A stretch of DNA of 64,000 nucleotides, taken from contig CAVRGW010000003.1 of assembly GCA_963720885.1 (NCBI GenBank), positions 16,732 through 80,731 on the forward strand. Reading direction: 5' to 3'. Positions 16,656 through 27,685 of the stretch are shown here, one piece after another. The DNA comes from DATLLN01 sp963720885 (lineage in GTDB: Bacteria > Actinomycetota > Thermoleophilia > Gaiellales > JAICJC01). Within the stretch, counting starts at the first letter, position 1. Each line of letters opens with the position of its first letter. The notes under the pieces were generated by a model. That model made no database searches. It saw nothing but the letters and a program-made list of their open reading frames with translations, and was not told the origin of the DNA. A program made the translations under genes and the position numbers.

Positions 16656-19206
16656 GTGGGCAGCAGGGTCAGCAGGTGGGGGATGGTCGCCGCGATGGCA
16701 TTCGCACTCGCGGTCGGCGCCGGCGGCGCCGCTTCGGCCGCGCCGCTGCCGAACGCCTGGGTGAATGTCGGCCTCGGGCCGGAGACACGTGACGGCAGTA
16801 TCAACGACGTCGCGGTGGGCCGGGCCGGACATGCCTACATGTCGGTCGACGATCAGCTGGCCACCAGCGTAAACGGTGGCCAGACGTGGTCGCCCACTGC
16901 GGTCTCGGCGCACTCGGTCGCAGCCGGCGCGGCCGGCCGCGTCTACGCCCTCGGCCGCGGTGCCAACACGACTTTCCACGAGCCTCTCTACGTGAGCGAC
17001 GACGACGGTGCGACCTGGGTCACGAGGACGACACCCCTGATCTCCGGGCGGCCGGCCGTCGGCTCGCAGGTGCTCGCCGATCCGGCCGTGCCGGGGCTGA
17101 TCTACGTGATCGAGGGTGGCGGTGGCGGCTACGACTGCATCGTCGCGGCCAGCGGCGACTCGGGCGTCACGTGGCGGACACCGGTCGTCGACCCTCGGAT
17201 CTGCCGGCTGGTGGTCGGCCCAGGCGCTGGCAATGCCGCCCTGACGCTGGACGACGAGCTGCGGACCACCGCCAACGGCGGAGCAGACTGGTCGACAGCC
17301 GCGGCGCCGGTGCCGTCGGTTGACGGCCGCCTCGCGGCGTCGCCGACCGCCCTGTACTTCACGGACTCCGCCGATGCGCTGTTCCGGAGCACCGACCACG
17401 GCGGCACCTGGGATGCGCTCGGCGCCGCCCCAGGCTTCGTCGACGGGGTCGACGCCGCCGACCCGTCTTCGCTGTTCTTCGGCACCGCGACCGGGCTCGT
17501 GGCCGGCCCGGTCGGCGGCCCCTACGCCCCTGTGTGCGAGTGCGGCGGGCCGAGCACCACCGCCGGGGGCGCCGCGCTCGCCGTCGGTGACAACAACCTG
17601 TGGCGGCGGACGACCGTCGGCGGCGCGTTCACCCTGGTGTCCGACCCGATCGTGCACACGACCCAGGCATCGGCCGTTGGTGGCGCCGGTGGCCGGCTCT
17701 ACAGCCTAGGCACCGGCGCGGCGCTGCACGTCAGCACCGATGGCGGTGCCACCTGGACGCTGCACCCGCTGCCCTCCGGACTTCCGCCGGTGGGAGTCGT
17801 GCCGGTGCCGGGACAGGTGGGGACGGTCTACGTGGCGCGCCAGCGCGGCATCCTGCGCACCGGCGACTCCGGAGCGACCTGGACGCCGGTGACTGGTTCG
17901 CTCCCGCTCACGGGACGGGAGGTGCGCCAGGTGGCCGCGAGCGGGTCGCGTATCTACGCGGTGCTGGGCAGCGGCTTCGCGACGTGGGTCTACACCACGG
18001 CAGATGCCGGCGCGCACTGGACGCTGATCCGCAAGTCCGCGAACTTCGAGGCCGTCGCCGTGGATCCGCTGCACTCGGCCACAGTGTTCGTACAGGCGAT
18101 CGGCGGATTGGCGCGCAGCACCGACGCCGGCGCGCACTTCACGCGCGCCGCGCAAGGGGCCGGATGCGCCGGTGTTCGACGCTGTCAGGCCGGGATGGCT
18201 GTACGCGCTGGGCAACGGCCGGTCGTGGCGATCGACGGACGGTGGACTGACCTGGCGGGCGTTCGCCAAGTTCCACGGCATGACGCTGCTGGCGCTCATC
18301 CCCGATCCGAAGTACGGCGGCGTTGTGTACGGCGACGCGCGGTTCGGCGGCAGGGGCGTCGTCGCCCGCAGCACCGACGCGGCGGCGTCGTTCTCGCCGA
18401 TGGCCGGGGACAGCGCGCCCGCCGCCCTGTCGTCGCCGGCCGTGATCCCGGACGCCGTGGTGGCGGACGGGCCGGTGCGCTTCTCCGGCGGCTTCGCCGT
18501 GACCCCGTCGGTCCACCGCTGGGCGATCGACGACGTCACGCCCCCAGGTTTCTCGCTGCCGCCGTACCCGCGGCTGGTCGAGGGCACCACTCTGGGCACG
18601 ACAGCGGTCGTCAAGGAGGCGTGGAACGGCTACGACCTGGACACCGGCGTCGCGTCCTACGCCGTGCAGCGGGCGACCGGGACCGGCGCGCCGGTGCCGG
18701 TGCCGCTCGACACGCCGCTGACCAAGGACCGGCTGTTCGCAATCCCGATCGGCCTGGACACGACGATTCAGGTCTCCGACACGGATGGCGCGGGCAACGC
18801 CTCGCTGTTCCGCGGGCCGCGCTTCTCGGTGCAGAAGGTCGAGGACGGCTCGACTGTGCTGCCCCTCGGCTCGCACTGGCTGCGCTCGACCAACCGCGAC
18901 GCGACCGCCGGTCACCTGCGCTACGCGACCGCCCCGGGCTCGGCGTTCTCGCTGACGTTCGCAGGCCGCGCGATCGCATGGGTGGCGCCGCGCTCGCCGC
19001 AGCGCGGCACGGCGGCCGTCTACGTCGACGGCGTCAAGGTGAAGACGGTGGCGCTCGGCGGCGCGTCGTCGATCAAGCCGCGGCAGGTGGTGTTCGCCAA
19101 GGCCTGGGCGACCCGCGGGACGCACACGCTGAAGGTCGTGGTGCTGCCGCGCCCGGCCGGGCAGTCGACGCGCGTCGACGTCGACGCGCTGCTGCTGATT
19201 CCGTAG
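16656..19206 (+). CDS. Secreted BNR/sialidase-type beta-propeller protein, one frameshift
   Basis: Exported protein of about 850 aa. A signal peptide (RVSRWGMVAAMAFALAV ... ASAAP) is followed by repeated Asp-box-like turns such as STDHGGTWD, STDGGATWT and TTADAGAHWT, spaced as in BNR/VPS10-type beta-propellers. The frame shifts near 18150 and continues through STDGGLTWR. The C-terminal part holds an Ig-like region and a jelly-roll-like end (RQVVFAKAWATRGTHTLKV). It may bind surface or environmental glycans; no catalytic sialidase residues were identified. The start is a choice between GTG 16656 and ATG 16683; GTG gives a charged n-region. Confidence 0.7.
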
Positions 19207-19240
19207 CGATGCAACAAAGGGGTCTGACCCCGTTGTTGCG

Positions 19241-19243
<3 letters not shown>
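19207..19243. repeat. Dispersed GGGGTC palindrome, copy B
   Basis: Imperfect inverted repeat (14-bp arms, one mismatch) around GGGGTCTGACCCC. All 37 bases are identical, in reverse orientation, to 62953-62989. The last three bases are the stop codon of the minus-strand malic enzyme. It also sits just after the beta-propeller gene, between convergent genes. Confidence 0.9.
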
Positions 19244-20693
<1,450 letters not shown>

Positions 20694-20741
20694 GAGGGGG
20701 CGAAGCGTATCGGAACCCGAGCCCGCAACCGCCGCTCCGGG

Positions 20742-20747
20742 TAGGCT
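20742..20747 (+). promoter_or_regulatory. TAnnnT -10 element, leaderless
   Basis: TAGGCT, 6 nt before the GTG of polA; no Shine-Dalgarno. Confidence 0.4.
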
Positions 20748-20753
20748 GCATCG

Positions 20754-23339
20754 GTGGCCACGGTGAAGCAGACGAAGCCGTCCGACATCGATCTGTCGGA
20801 CGCGCCGGCCAAGGAATGCGACATCTTCCTGGTCGACGGAAACGGCCTCGCTTACCGGGCCTTCTTCGCGCTTCCCGAGGAGCTGCAGACCGCCGAGGGG
20901 CAGCCGACCAACGCGCTGCTGGGCTTCGCCAACATGATGATGCGGCTGCTGATGGACTACCGGCCGCGGACGGTTGTCGTGGCCTGGGACGAGAAGCCTG
21001 CGGAGCGGCTCGAGCTCGACCCGGAGTACAAGGCTGGCCGCCGCCCGACGCCGCCGCTGCTGCGCGAGCAGCAGCCGTTCTTCGAGCCGATCGTCAACGC
21101 GTTCGGCTACCGCAACGTGCGCGTCCCGGGCAAGGAGGCCGACGACGTGATCGGCACGCTGGCCACGCGCGGCGACGAGGACGGCCACCGGGTGTGCGTG
21201 GTGTCCACCGACCGCGATGCGTTCCAGCTGGCCACCGACCGCGTCTGCATCATGATGACGCCCCGAGGCGTGGCCGACGTCGTCGTCTACACGCCCGACC
21301 GGATCCGCGAGCGCTACGGCATCGGGCCCGAGCTGATTCCCGACTTCATCGGCCTCAAGGGTGACACGTCGGACAACATCAAGGGCGTGCCGGGCATCGG
21401 CGAGAAGACCGCCGCCGACCTGCTCGTCCAGTTCGGCAGCCTGGAGGGCGTCTACGAGCATCTGGACGACGTGTCGGGCGAGAAGCGCCGGGAGTCGCTG
21501 CGCATGGCCGCCGAGGATGCCGAGAAGTCGAAGGTGCTGGCGACCATCGATCGCAGCCTCGAGGTCGACATCGACCTGACCTCGCTCGCCAACGAGTCGC
21601 CCGACCGGTCGACGATGAAGGAGCTGTTCCGCCAGCTCGAGTTCCGCGCCCTGCTGAAGCGCGTGGACGAGCTGGAGGAGGCCGTCCCCGGCGCCACTCC
21701 GGTGATCTCGGAGCGGGCCGAGGTGCCGTTCCGCCAGGGCACGCTGGCCGACCTCGGACAGCTGCCGCACGAGGTGTCGCTGGCGGTCGCCGGCGATGGG
21801 CGCGCGGCGCTCGGATCGGCGCTGGGCGAGGTGCTGGTCGTCGACGCACGCGGCGACGAGCTGGCGTCCGCGCTGCGCGAGCGCAAGGTGCTGACGCACG
21901 GGCTCCATCTGCCCGGCCTCGACCCGGCCGGCGACACCCAGATCGCGGCGTACCTGATCGACCCCGGCCGCGCCGACTACTCCGTCGGCGATCTCGCCGA
22001 GGAGTCCGGAGTCGAGCTGACGGTGCAGTCCGACGAGGAGACGGCGGCGTTGGTGCAGGCCGCCGCGGCGATCCCGCGGCTGCACGCCGACATGCTGCCC
22101 AAGCTCGAGGTCCGCGAGCTGACCCGGCTGTACCACGACATCGAGCTGCCCCTGGTGCCCGTGCTCGCCGACATGGAGGCGGCCGGCGTCAAGATCGACA
22201 CCTATCGGCTCGCGGAGATCGCGGCCAAGCTCCGCGATCAGGTCGACGAGCTCGAGGCGCGGGCCTACGAGCTGGCCGAGGGCCCGTTCACGCTGGGCTC
22301 GCCCAAACAGCTCGGCGAGGTGCTGTTCGAGAGGCTGGGGCTGCCGGTCGACCGCAAGGGCAAGACCGGCTACTCGACCGATGCGCGGGTGCTCGGCAAG
22401 CTCCGAGAACTGCACCCGATCGTCGAGGTGGTCGAGCAGTGGCGCGAGCAGTCGAAGCTTCTGAACACCTACCTCGAGCCTCTGCCGGGGCTGGTCGACC
22501 CGGAAACCGGCCGGCTGCATACGTTCTTCAGCCAGACCACGGCCGCCACCGGCCGGCTCTCCTCGATCCGGCCGAACCTCCAGAACATCCCCGTGCGGAC
22601 GCCGCTGGGCCGCGAGATCCGCAGCGCGTTCATCGCCGAGTCCGGGTACACGCTGCTCTCGGCGGACTACTCCCAGATCGAGCTGCGGATCCTGGCCCAC
22701 GTGTCGGGCGAGCCGGTGCTGATGGACGCGTTTGCACGCGGCGAGGACATCCATCGGGCGACGGCCGCGCAGGTGCTGGGCAAGCCGCCCGCCGAGCTGA
22801 CTTCCGAGGAGCGGAACCGCGCCAAGGCGGTCAACTTCGGGATCATCTACGGCATCAGCGCGTTCGGCCTGTCCGAGCAGCTGGGCATCTCCCGCGACGA
22901 GGCGCAGAGCTTCATCGACACCTACCTGGCGCGCTTCCCGGAGGTCAACGAGTTCATGAAGCGCGTGATCGCGCAGGCCAAGGAGGACGGCTACGTGACC
23001 ACGCTGTTCGGTCGCCGGCGCCCGGTGCCGGAGCTGCGCGCGTCGAACTGGCAGACGAGGTCGCTGGGCGAACGGCTTGCAGTGAACACGGTCATGCAGG
23101 GCAGTGCGGCCGACATCATCAAGGTGGCGATGATCGGCGTGCACCGGCGCCTGCGTGACGAGGGCCGGCGCTCGAGGCTGGTGCTCCAGATCCACGACGA
23201 GCTGCTGTTCGAGGCAGCCGACCGCGAGCTGTCGGCGGTCAAGACGATCGTCCGCGAGGAGATGTGCGGGGCGTACCCGCTCGACCCGGCACTGGACATC
23301 GACATCGGCACCGGCAGCAGCTGGCTGGACGCGAAGTGA
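20754..23339 (+). CDS. polA: DNA polymerase I
   Basis: Replication and repair polymerase, 861 aa. The N-terminal 5' nuclease domain is complete (DIFLVDGNGLAYRAFFA, KEADDVIGTLA, GLKGDTSDNIKGVPGIGEKTA). The middle 3'-5' exonuclease domain appears inactive: the DxE motif is absent (VLVVDARGDEL where FDTE would lie), as in Taq-type enzymes. Polymerase motifs are intact: DYSQIELRILAH (A), RAKAVNFGIIYG (B, O-helix) and QIHDELLFE (C). The GTG start at 20754 follows TAGGCT by 6 nt. The next gene overlaps its stop. Confidence 0.97.
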   Translation: MATVKQTKPSDIDLSDAPAKECDIFLVDGNGLAYRAFFALPEELQTAEGQPTNALLGFANMMMRLLMDYRPRTVVVAWDEKPAERLELDPEYKAGRRPTPPLLREQQPFFEPIVNAFGYRNVRVPGKEADDVIGTLATRGDEDGHRVCVVSTDRDAFQLATDRVCIMMTPRGVADVVVYTPDRIRERYGIGPELIPDFIGLKGDTSDNIKGVPGIGEKTAADLLVQFGSLEGVYEHLDDVSGEKRRESLRMAAEDAEKSKVLATIDRSLEVDIDLTSLANESPDRSTMKELFRQLEFRALLKRVDELEEAVPGATPVISERAEVPFRQGTLADLGQLPHEVSLAVAGDGRAALGSALGEVLVVDARGDELASALRERKVLTHGLHLPGLDPAGDTQIAAYLIDPGRADYSVGDLAEESGVELTVQSDEETAALVQAAAAIPRLHADMLPKLEVRELTRLYHDIELPLVPVLADMEAAGVKIDTYRLAEIAAKLRDQVDELEARAYELAEGPFTLGSPKQLGEVLFERLGLPVDRKGKTGYSTDARVLGKLRELHPIVEVVEQWREQSKLLNTYLEPLPGLVDPETGRLHTFFSQTTAATGRLSSIRPNLQNIPVRTPLGREIRSAFIAESGYTLLSADYSQIELRILAHVSGEPVLMDAFARGEDIHRATAAQVLGKPPAELTSEERNRAKAVNFGIIYGISAFGLSEQLGISRDEAQSFIDTYLARFPEVNEFMKRVIAQAKEDGYVTTLFGRRRPVPELRASNWQTRSLGERLAVNTVMQGSAADIIKVAMIGVHRRLRDEGRRSRLVLQIHDELLFEAADRELSAVKTIVREEMCGAYPLDPALDIDIGTGSSWLDAK

Positions 23340-23782
23340 ACGGCTGGCTGCAGATCGACGGCGACCTGTTCGCGCTGCCCGCCCGGTCGGCGAGCGAGGA
23401 CGGCAGCTACCTGTGGCTGCGCGCGGGCGAGCTCGCGGAGGCGGTGGAGGCCGAGCTGTTCCTGCCGGCGGTCGATCCCCAGGCGCTCGACCTGGCGATG
23501 GGCGTCGCGACGGGCACGGTGGAGGTCGACGGCCAGCACCGCACCGGCGAGGTGCAGATGCAGTTCGGGCGGGTCAGCGAGGGCCGCGGCGTGATGTCGC
23601 TGGGCGGCGACCTGCTGGACGCCGACGTCCGGTTTGGGCTGCACCACTCGCCTCCGGACGGCGGCTTCTGCCCGTACTGCGGCGGTCGTCTCGAGGTCGA
23701 GACCGTACGGGTGATCCTCCCGCCGGATGGCGGCGTGATCGGAGAGCCGGTGGCTCGCTGCACCGGATGCGGCCGTTCGTAG
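23336..23782 (+). CDS. Hypothetical protein with C-terminal zinc ribbon
   Basis: Protein of 148 aa with no recognised N-terminal domain. The C-terminus has CPYCGG and CTGCGRS, two CxxC knuckles 40 residues apart, a treble-clef or ribbon zinc site. GTG start overlaps the polA stop (GTGA), and its own end overlaps the next gene by 16 bp, so it sits in a polA operon. A nucleic-acid or protein-binding role is possible but unproven. Confidence 0.65.
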   Translation: MNGWLQIDGDLFALPARSASEDGSYLWLRAGELAEAVEAELFLPAVDPQALDLAMGVATGTVEVDGQHRTGEVQMQFGRVSEGRGVMSLGGDLLDADVRFGLHHSPPDGGFCPYCGGRLEVETVRVILPPDGGVIGEPVARCTGCGRS

Positions 23783-24888
23783 CGGCCGCCGCCGCTGCGC
23801 TGCTGCTGACGGCGGGCGCGTGCAGCGGCGGTGCCACGAGCTCGGGTTCGACCGGCGGCTGCGGCCGCATCGATCCGCCGCCGGGGTCGCTGGTGATCCT
23901 GCCGGCCGCCGCGGCGTCGCGTAGCGACCAGGCGCTCTGCCGGATCGTCCAGCGGGCCACCAACGTGGTGGTCAGTGACAACAGCGCAGAGGTGGCGAAG
24001 CGGCTGGTGGGCATGGCGCCGGACGTGCGCGTGTGGCAGCAGCGCCAGCTGCAGTACGCCCCCCGCGTGTGCCCGACGTGTGCGGACACCGTCGTCAAGC
24101 TCGACGACATCGAGGCGCAGCATCCCCAATGGGTGCTGCAGGACGCTTCCGGCCAACCGGTCGAGAACGGCGGCGGAACGCTGCTCGACTTCGGCGACCC
24201 CGACTACCAGGCCGAGTGGGCGCAGCGGATGGCCGACAGCCTGACGGCCGCGCCCTGGACGGGGGTGGTGGTGGACGCGGACAACACCGAGCCCTGGGCG
24301 TCGCCGCCGATCGACCCGCGCACCGGGCAGCCGATGACGGACGACAACCGCGCCGACTACCTGGCCGAGGCGCTGGCGCTGGTACGCGGGGCGCTGAAGA
24401 CGCAGGGGTGGTCGCTGGTCGCGCACAACCCGCCGATCGCCGACCCGGACGAGGGGCAGATCGGCAGCACGGACGCCGTGCTGACGGCGACCGGGTTCTC
24501 GGGCACCGACCTGGTGGCGTGGACTGCGCTCTACCGCTATCTCGAGGTCGCGGTCAACCGCGATGTCGGCGTCTGGATCACCGACCGCCCGGGGCCGACG
24601 CAGAGCGAGCGGCTGTTCGGATTCGCGTCCTACCTGCTGGTCGCCGGCGGCCCGTACTCGGCGTACTCGCCGACGACGCTCGACGACCCGCTGTACCGGG
24701 TGCCGCTGGGCATGCCGACCGCCGATCCGCAGGAGGTGGACGGTGCCTACCTGCGGACATACGAGCACGGCGCCGTGGCCGTGAACCCGGGTGCGTCGCC
24801 GGTCACGGTCGACCTCGGAACCTTCGGCAGGGTCGCACTGGAGCCGGGCCGGGCGGTCGTCGCGACGGCCGACCATACGTACCGGTAG
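23767..24888 (+). CDS. Putative glycoside hydrolase-like lipoprotein
   Basis: Exported protein of 373 aa. The N-terminus MRPFVAAAAAALLLTAGACSG looks like a lipoprotein signal with a lipobox cysteine. The body (VLQDASGQPVENGGGTLLDFGDPDYQAEWAQRMAD, GVVVDADNTEP, ITDRPGPTQSE) resembles the GHL15-type putative glycosidase family, with a TIM-barrel layout and candidate acid residues D and E in DADNTEP. The enzymatic activity is inferred only from fold similarity. It is unusual for such a gene to lie in a polA operon. Confidence 0.6.
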   Translation: MRPFVAAAAAALLLTAGACSGGATSSGSTGGCGRIDPPPGSLVILPAAAASRSDQALCRIVQRATNVVVSDNSAEVAKRLVGMAPDVRVWQQRQLQYAPRVCPTCADTVVKLDDIEAQHPQWVLQDASGQPVENGGGTLLDFGDPDYQAEWAQRMADSLTAAPWTGVVVDADNTEPWASPPIDPRTGQPMTDDNRADYLAEALALVRGALKTQGWSLVAHNPPIADPDEGQIGSTDAVLTATGFSGTDLVAWTALYRYLEVAVNRDVGVWITDRPGPTQSERLFGFASYLLVAGGPYSAYSPTTLDDPLYRVPLGMPTADPQEVDGAYLRTYEHGAVAVNPGASPVTVDLGTFGRVALEPGRAVVATADHTYR

Positions 24889-24904
24889 GCGGGGGACCGA
24901 TCTG

Positions 24905-24910
24905 TATACT
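24905..24910 (+). promoter_or_regulatory. Extended -10 (TG-TATACT) upstream of rpsA
   Basis: TATACT preceded by TG, an extended -10. It would give a leader of about 65 nt before the rpsA GTG. No good -35 hexamer. Confidence 0.4.
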
Positions 24911-24980
24911 CCGACGCGGCTCGCGCGACCGAGCGGTTTTGCGCTGGGCACACTTCATTTCGAGAGGACTGATCAGACAG

Positions 24981-26489
24981 GTGGCAACCGACCAGCAGAA
25001 CCAGGCGGCGGCGGCAGCGTCCGACGACTGGATGATCGAGGTGGACGGCAAGCTCGTCCCCGACTACGACCGAACACTGACCGACTTCAACGAGGGTGAC
25101 GTCGTCACGGGCACCGTCGTGCGCGTTGACAAGGACGAGATCCTGGTGGATATCGGCTACAAGAGCGAGGGCGTGATCCCGCTCGCCGAGCTGACGATCC
25201 GCCGCTCGGTGAACCCCGACGACGAGGTCGCGGTCGGCGAGGCGATCGACGCACTGGTGCTGCAGAAAGAGGATGCGGACGGCCGTCTGATCCTGAGCAA
25301 GAAGCGAGCCCGCTTCGAGAAGGCGTGGCGCCGGATCGAGGCCGCTGCCGAGAGCGGCGAGCCCGTCGAGGGCGCCGTCATCGAGGTCGTCAAGGGCGGC
25401 CTGATCATCGACCTCGGCGTGCGCGGGTTCCTGCCCGCGTCGCTGGTCGACATCCGCCGCGTGCAGGACCTCGACGAATACCGCGACCAGACGCTGCGCT
25501 GCAAGGTGATCGAGCTCAACCGCAGCCGCAACAACGTCGTGCTGTCGCGTCGCGCCGTGCTCGAGGAGGAGCGCCGCGAGCAGCGTCAGCAGATCCTCGA
25601 CCGGCTGCAGCCGGGCGTCGAGGTCGAGGGCGTGATCTCGAACATCGTCGACTTCGGTGCGTTCGTCGATCTGGACGGCATCGACGGCCTGATCCACATC
25701 TCGGAGCTCTCCTGGAGCCACGTGAACCACCCGTCCGAGGTGCTCGAGATCGGCCAGACCGTGCGCGTCAAGGTGCTCGACGTCGACCGCGACCGCCAGC
25801 GCATCTCGCTCGGCCTGAAGCAGACACAGACCGACCCGTGGCAGCGCGTGATCGACGAGACGCAGCAGGATGATGTCGTCATCGGCCGGATCACGAAGGT
25901 GGTTACGTTCGGGGCGTTCGCCGAGATCCTGCCCGGCGTCGAGGGACTGATCCACATCTCGGAGCTGGCCGACCACCACGTCGAGAATCCGCGCGAGGTC
26001 GTGCAGCAGGGCGAGGAGCATCCGGTGAAGGTGATCGAGATCGATCCCGAGCGCCGCCGCCTGTCGCTGTCGATCAAGCGCGTCGAGGAGGGCGAGACGG
26101 CACGCCGGCTGCAGCTGGAGGACGGTACGACCGTCGCCGCTCCGGTCGAGGAGCCGGTGCCCGACCTCGGACTGTCCGAGGAGGTGTTCGCCCAGGCGGA
26201 CGCCGAGGCGGCCGCCGAGCCGGTGGTCGAGGAGCCCGCGGAGGAGCGCGCCGAGCGCCGACAGGAGCCCGCGGAGGACGACGCGCCGAGCGCCGACCAG
26301 GAGCCAAGCGCGGACGAGGAGCCGAGCGCCGATGAAGCGCCGAGCGCCGATCAGGCGCCCGGCGCGGACGAGGCGCCAGGCGCTGAGGAGGAGCCGCCCG
26401 CCGAGGCGGAGCCTCCGGCCGAGGACGAGCCCGCAGCCGATGCGGAGCCTCCCGCAGACGACAGCGAGACCGCGACCGCGGAGGAGTAA
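24981..26489 (+). CDS. rpsA: 30S ribosomal protein S1
   Basis: Translation-initiation and mRNA-binding protein, 502 aa, with four S1 OB-fold domains (starting near residues 39, 120, 205 and 290) and key strands such as GAVIEVVKGGLIIDLGVRGF and ISNIVDFGAFVDLDGIDGL. Actinobacterial S1 proteins usually have four domains plus a charged tail. The tail here contains six 18-nt repeats rich in Pro, Ala, Asp and Glu. GTG at 24981 is chosen because the family begins just upstream of the first S1 domain. A weak GAGAGGA is at 24961-24967. Confidence 0.95.
   Translation: MATDQQNQAAAAASDDWMIEVDGKLVPDYDRTLTDFNEGDVVTGTVVRVDKDEILVDIGYKSEGVIPLAELTIRRSVNPDDEVAVGEAIDALVLQKEDADGRLILSKKRARFEKAWRRIEAAAESGEPVEGAVIEVVKGGLIIDLGVRGFLPASLVDIRRVQDLDEYRDQTLRCKVIELNRSRNNVVLSRRAVLEEERREQRQQILDRLQPGVEVEGVISNIVDFGAFVDLDGIDGLIHISELSWSHVNHPSEVLEIGQTVRVKVLDVDRDRQRISLGLKQTQTDPWQRVIDETQQDDVVIGRITKVVTFGAFAEILPGVEGLIHISELADHHVENPREVVQQGEEHPVKVIEIDPERRRLSLSIKRVEEGETARRLQLEDGTTVAAPVEEPVPDLGLSEEVFAQADAEAAAEPVVEEPAEERAERRQEPAEDDAPSADQEPSADEEPSADEAPSADQAPGADEAPGAEEEPPAEAEPPAEDEPAADAEPPADDSETATAEE
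26286..26393 (+). repeat. Six 18-bp in-frame repeats in the rpsA tail
   Basis: Degenerate hexapeptide units of the form PSADxE / PSADxA / PGADEA in tandem. They make a disordered acidic tail of the S1 protein. Confidence 0.8.
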
Positions 26490-27058
26490 TGGCGCCGGCC
26501 GTCGTCGGGCTGACCGGCGGCATCGGCTCGGGGAAGTCGGAGGCGCTGGCTGCGTTCCGCCGCCGCGGTGCCGCCACGCTGTCCAGCGACGACGTGGTGC
26601 GCGAGCTCTACCGGCGTCCCGAGGTGACCGCCGCGGTCGCCGAGCATTTCGGCGACGTCGTCGTCACGCCGTCCGGCGAGGTCGACCGGTCGGCGATCGC
26701 GCGGCTGGTGTTCGCCGACGAGGCCGAGCGGCGCTGGCTGGAGTCGCTGCTGCTGCCGCTGATCTTCGAGGAGTTCACCCGCTGGCGCGACGCTCAGATC
26801 GCGGCCGGCGTCCCGCTGCTCGTCCACGAGGCGCCGACGCTGTTCGAGGCGGGCGTCGAGGGCCGCTACGACGTCATCGTGACGATCACCGCGCCCGTCG
26901 AGCTGCGCGAGGCGCGCCGTCCCGGTTCGGTGGCGCGGATGGCGGCGCAGCTGCCCGAGGAGGAGAAGGCGCGCCGCAGCGACTACGTGTACGAGAACAC
27001 CGGCGACCTCGAGCAGCTCGACGCGTTCGTCGGCCGGGTGATGGAGGCGCTGGGATGA
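26489..27058 (+). CDS. coaE: Dephospho-CoA kinase
   Basis: Last step of coenzyme A synthesis: phosphorylates dephospho-CoA at the 3'-OH. P-loop GGIGSGKS at residues 10-17, SSDDVVRELY and the lid region ARMAAQLPEEEKARRSDYVYENTG are typical. Length 189 aa. Its ATG shares one base with the rpsA stop, and its stop overlaps the transglycosylase start (ATGA). The rpsA-coaE pair is widespread in actinobacteria. Confidence 0.95.
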   Translation: MAPAVVGLTGGIGSGKSEALAAFRRRGAATLSSDDVVRELYRRPEVTAAVAEHFGDVVVTPSGEVDRSAIARLVFADEAERRWLESLLLPLIFEEFTRWRDAQIAAGVPLLVHEAPTLFEAGVEGRYDVIVTITAPVELREARRPGSVARMAAQLPEEEKARRSDYVYENTGDLEQLDAFVGRVMEALG

Positions 27059-27636
27059 GGCGAGCCGGTGCGACGTTCGCCGTGCTCGCCGTGGTGGCCG
27101 CCCTGTCCGCCGCCGCGGTGCACCAGCTGCAGCCCGCCTGGTGGCTCCGCCTGTGGTACCCGTTGGACTACCAGACGCAGGTCACCGGGTACGCGAAGCA
27201 GTACCACCTGCCGCCCGACCTGGTGGCCGCGGTGATCTACAAGGAGTCGCGGTTCAAGGCGTCGGCGCGGTCGAACGCCGGCGCGGTCGGCCTGATGCAG
27301 CTGCTGCCCGACACGGCAGAGGGGATCGCCATCCATACCGGCGGGACGCAGTTCGACCCCGCCACCGACCTGCTCAACCCCGACCTGAACGTCCGCTACG
27401 GCTGCTGGTACCTTCGGCACTTGATGAACAAGTACCACGACGAGCCGAATGGTTCCGACCTGGCGCTCGCGGCGTACAACGCGGGCCAGGCGAACGTCGA
27501 CCAGTGGATCGAGCGCACGCCGCGCGGGCAGCCGGTGGCGATCCCGTTCGCCGAGACGCGCGACTACGTGGACTCGATCCACGACCTACGCGACATCTAC
27601 CGCAAGGCGTACGGGCCGGAGCTGAGTTCGGGCTAG
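27055..27636 (+). CDS. Lytic transglycosylase (SLT domain)
   Basis: Cleaves peptidoglycan glycan strands. An N-terminal membrane anchor or signal (FAVLAVVAALSAAAV) is followed by an SLT domain: catalytic E64 in AVIYKESRFKASARS, then GAVGLMQLLPDTA, LNVRYGCWYLRHLM and ALAAYNAGQANVDQW. Length 193 aa. ATG overlaps the coaE stop. A periplasm-side location is expected. Confidence 0.93.
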   Translation: MRRAGATFAVLAVVAALSAAAVHQLQPAWWLRLWYPLDYQTQVTGYAKQYHLPPDLVAAVIYKESRFKASARSNAGAVGLMQLLPDTAEGIAIHTGGTQFDPATDLLNPDLNVRYGCWYLRHLMNKYHDEPNGSDLALAAYNAGQANVDQWIERTPRGQPVAIPFAETRDYVDSIHDLRDIYRKAYGPELSSG

Positions 27637-27673
27637 CCCTGGTGGCACCCGGCAGGCCGTCTGACCGCCGCCC

Positions 27674-27679
27674 TAGAAT
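27674..27679 (+). promoter_or_regulatory. TAnnnT -10 element, leaderless
   Basis: TAGAAT, 6 nt before the scpA ATG. Confidence 0.4.
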
Positions 27680-27685
27680 GCCTCG

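Noticed and set aside
24033..24980. S1 protein starting far upstream within the lipoprotein gene
   Set aside because: The upstream residues belong to another frame of the lipoprotein; GTG 24981 is the only start that fits the S1 family.
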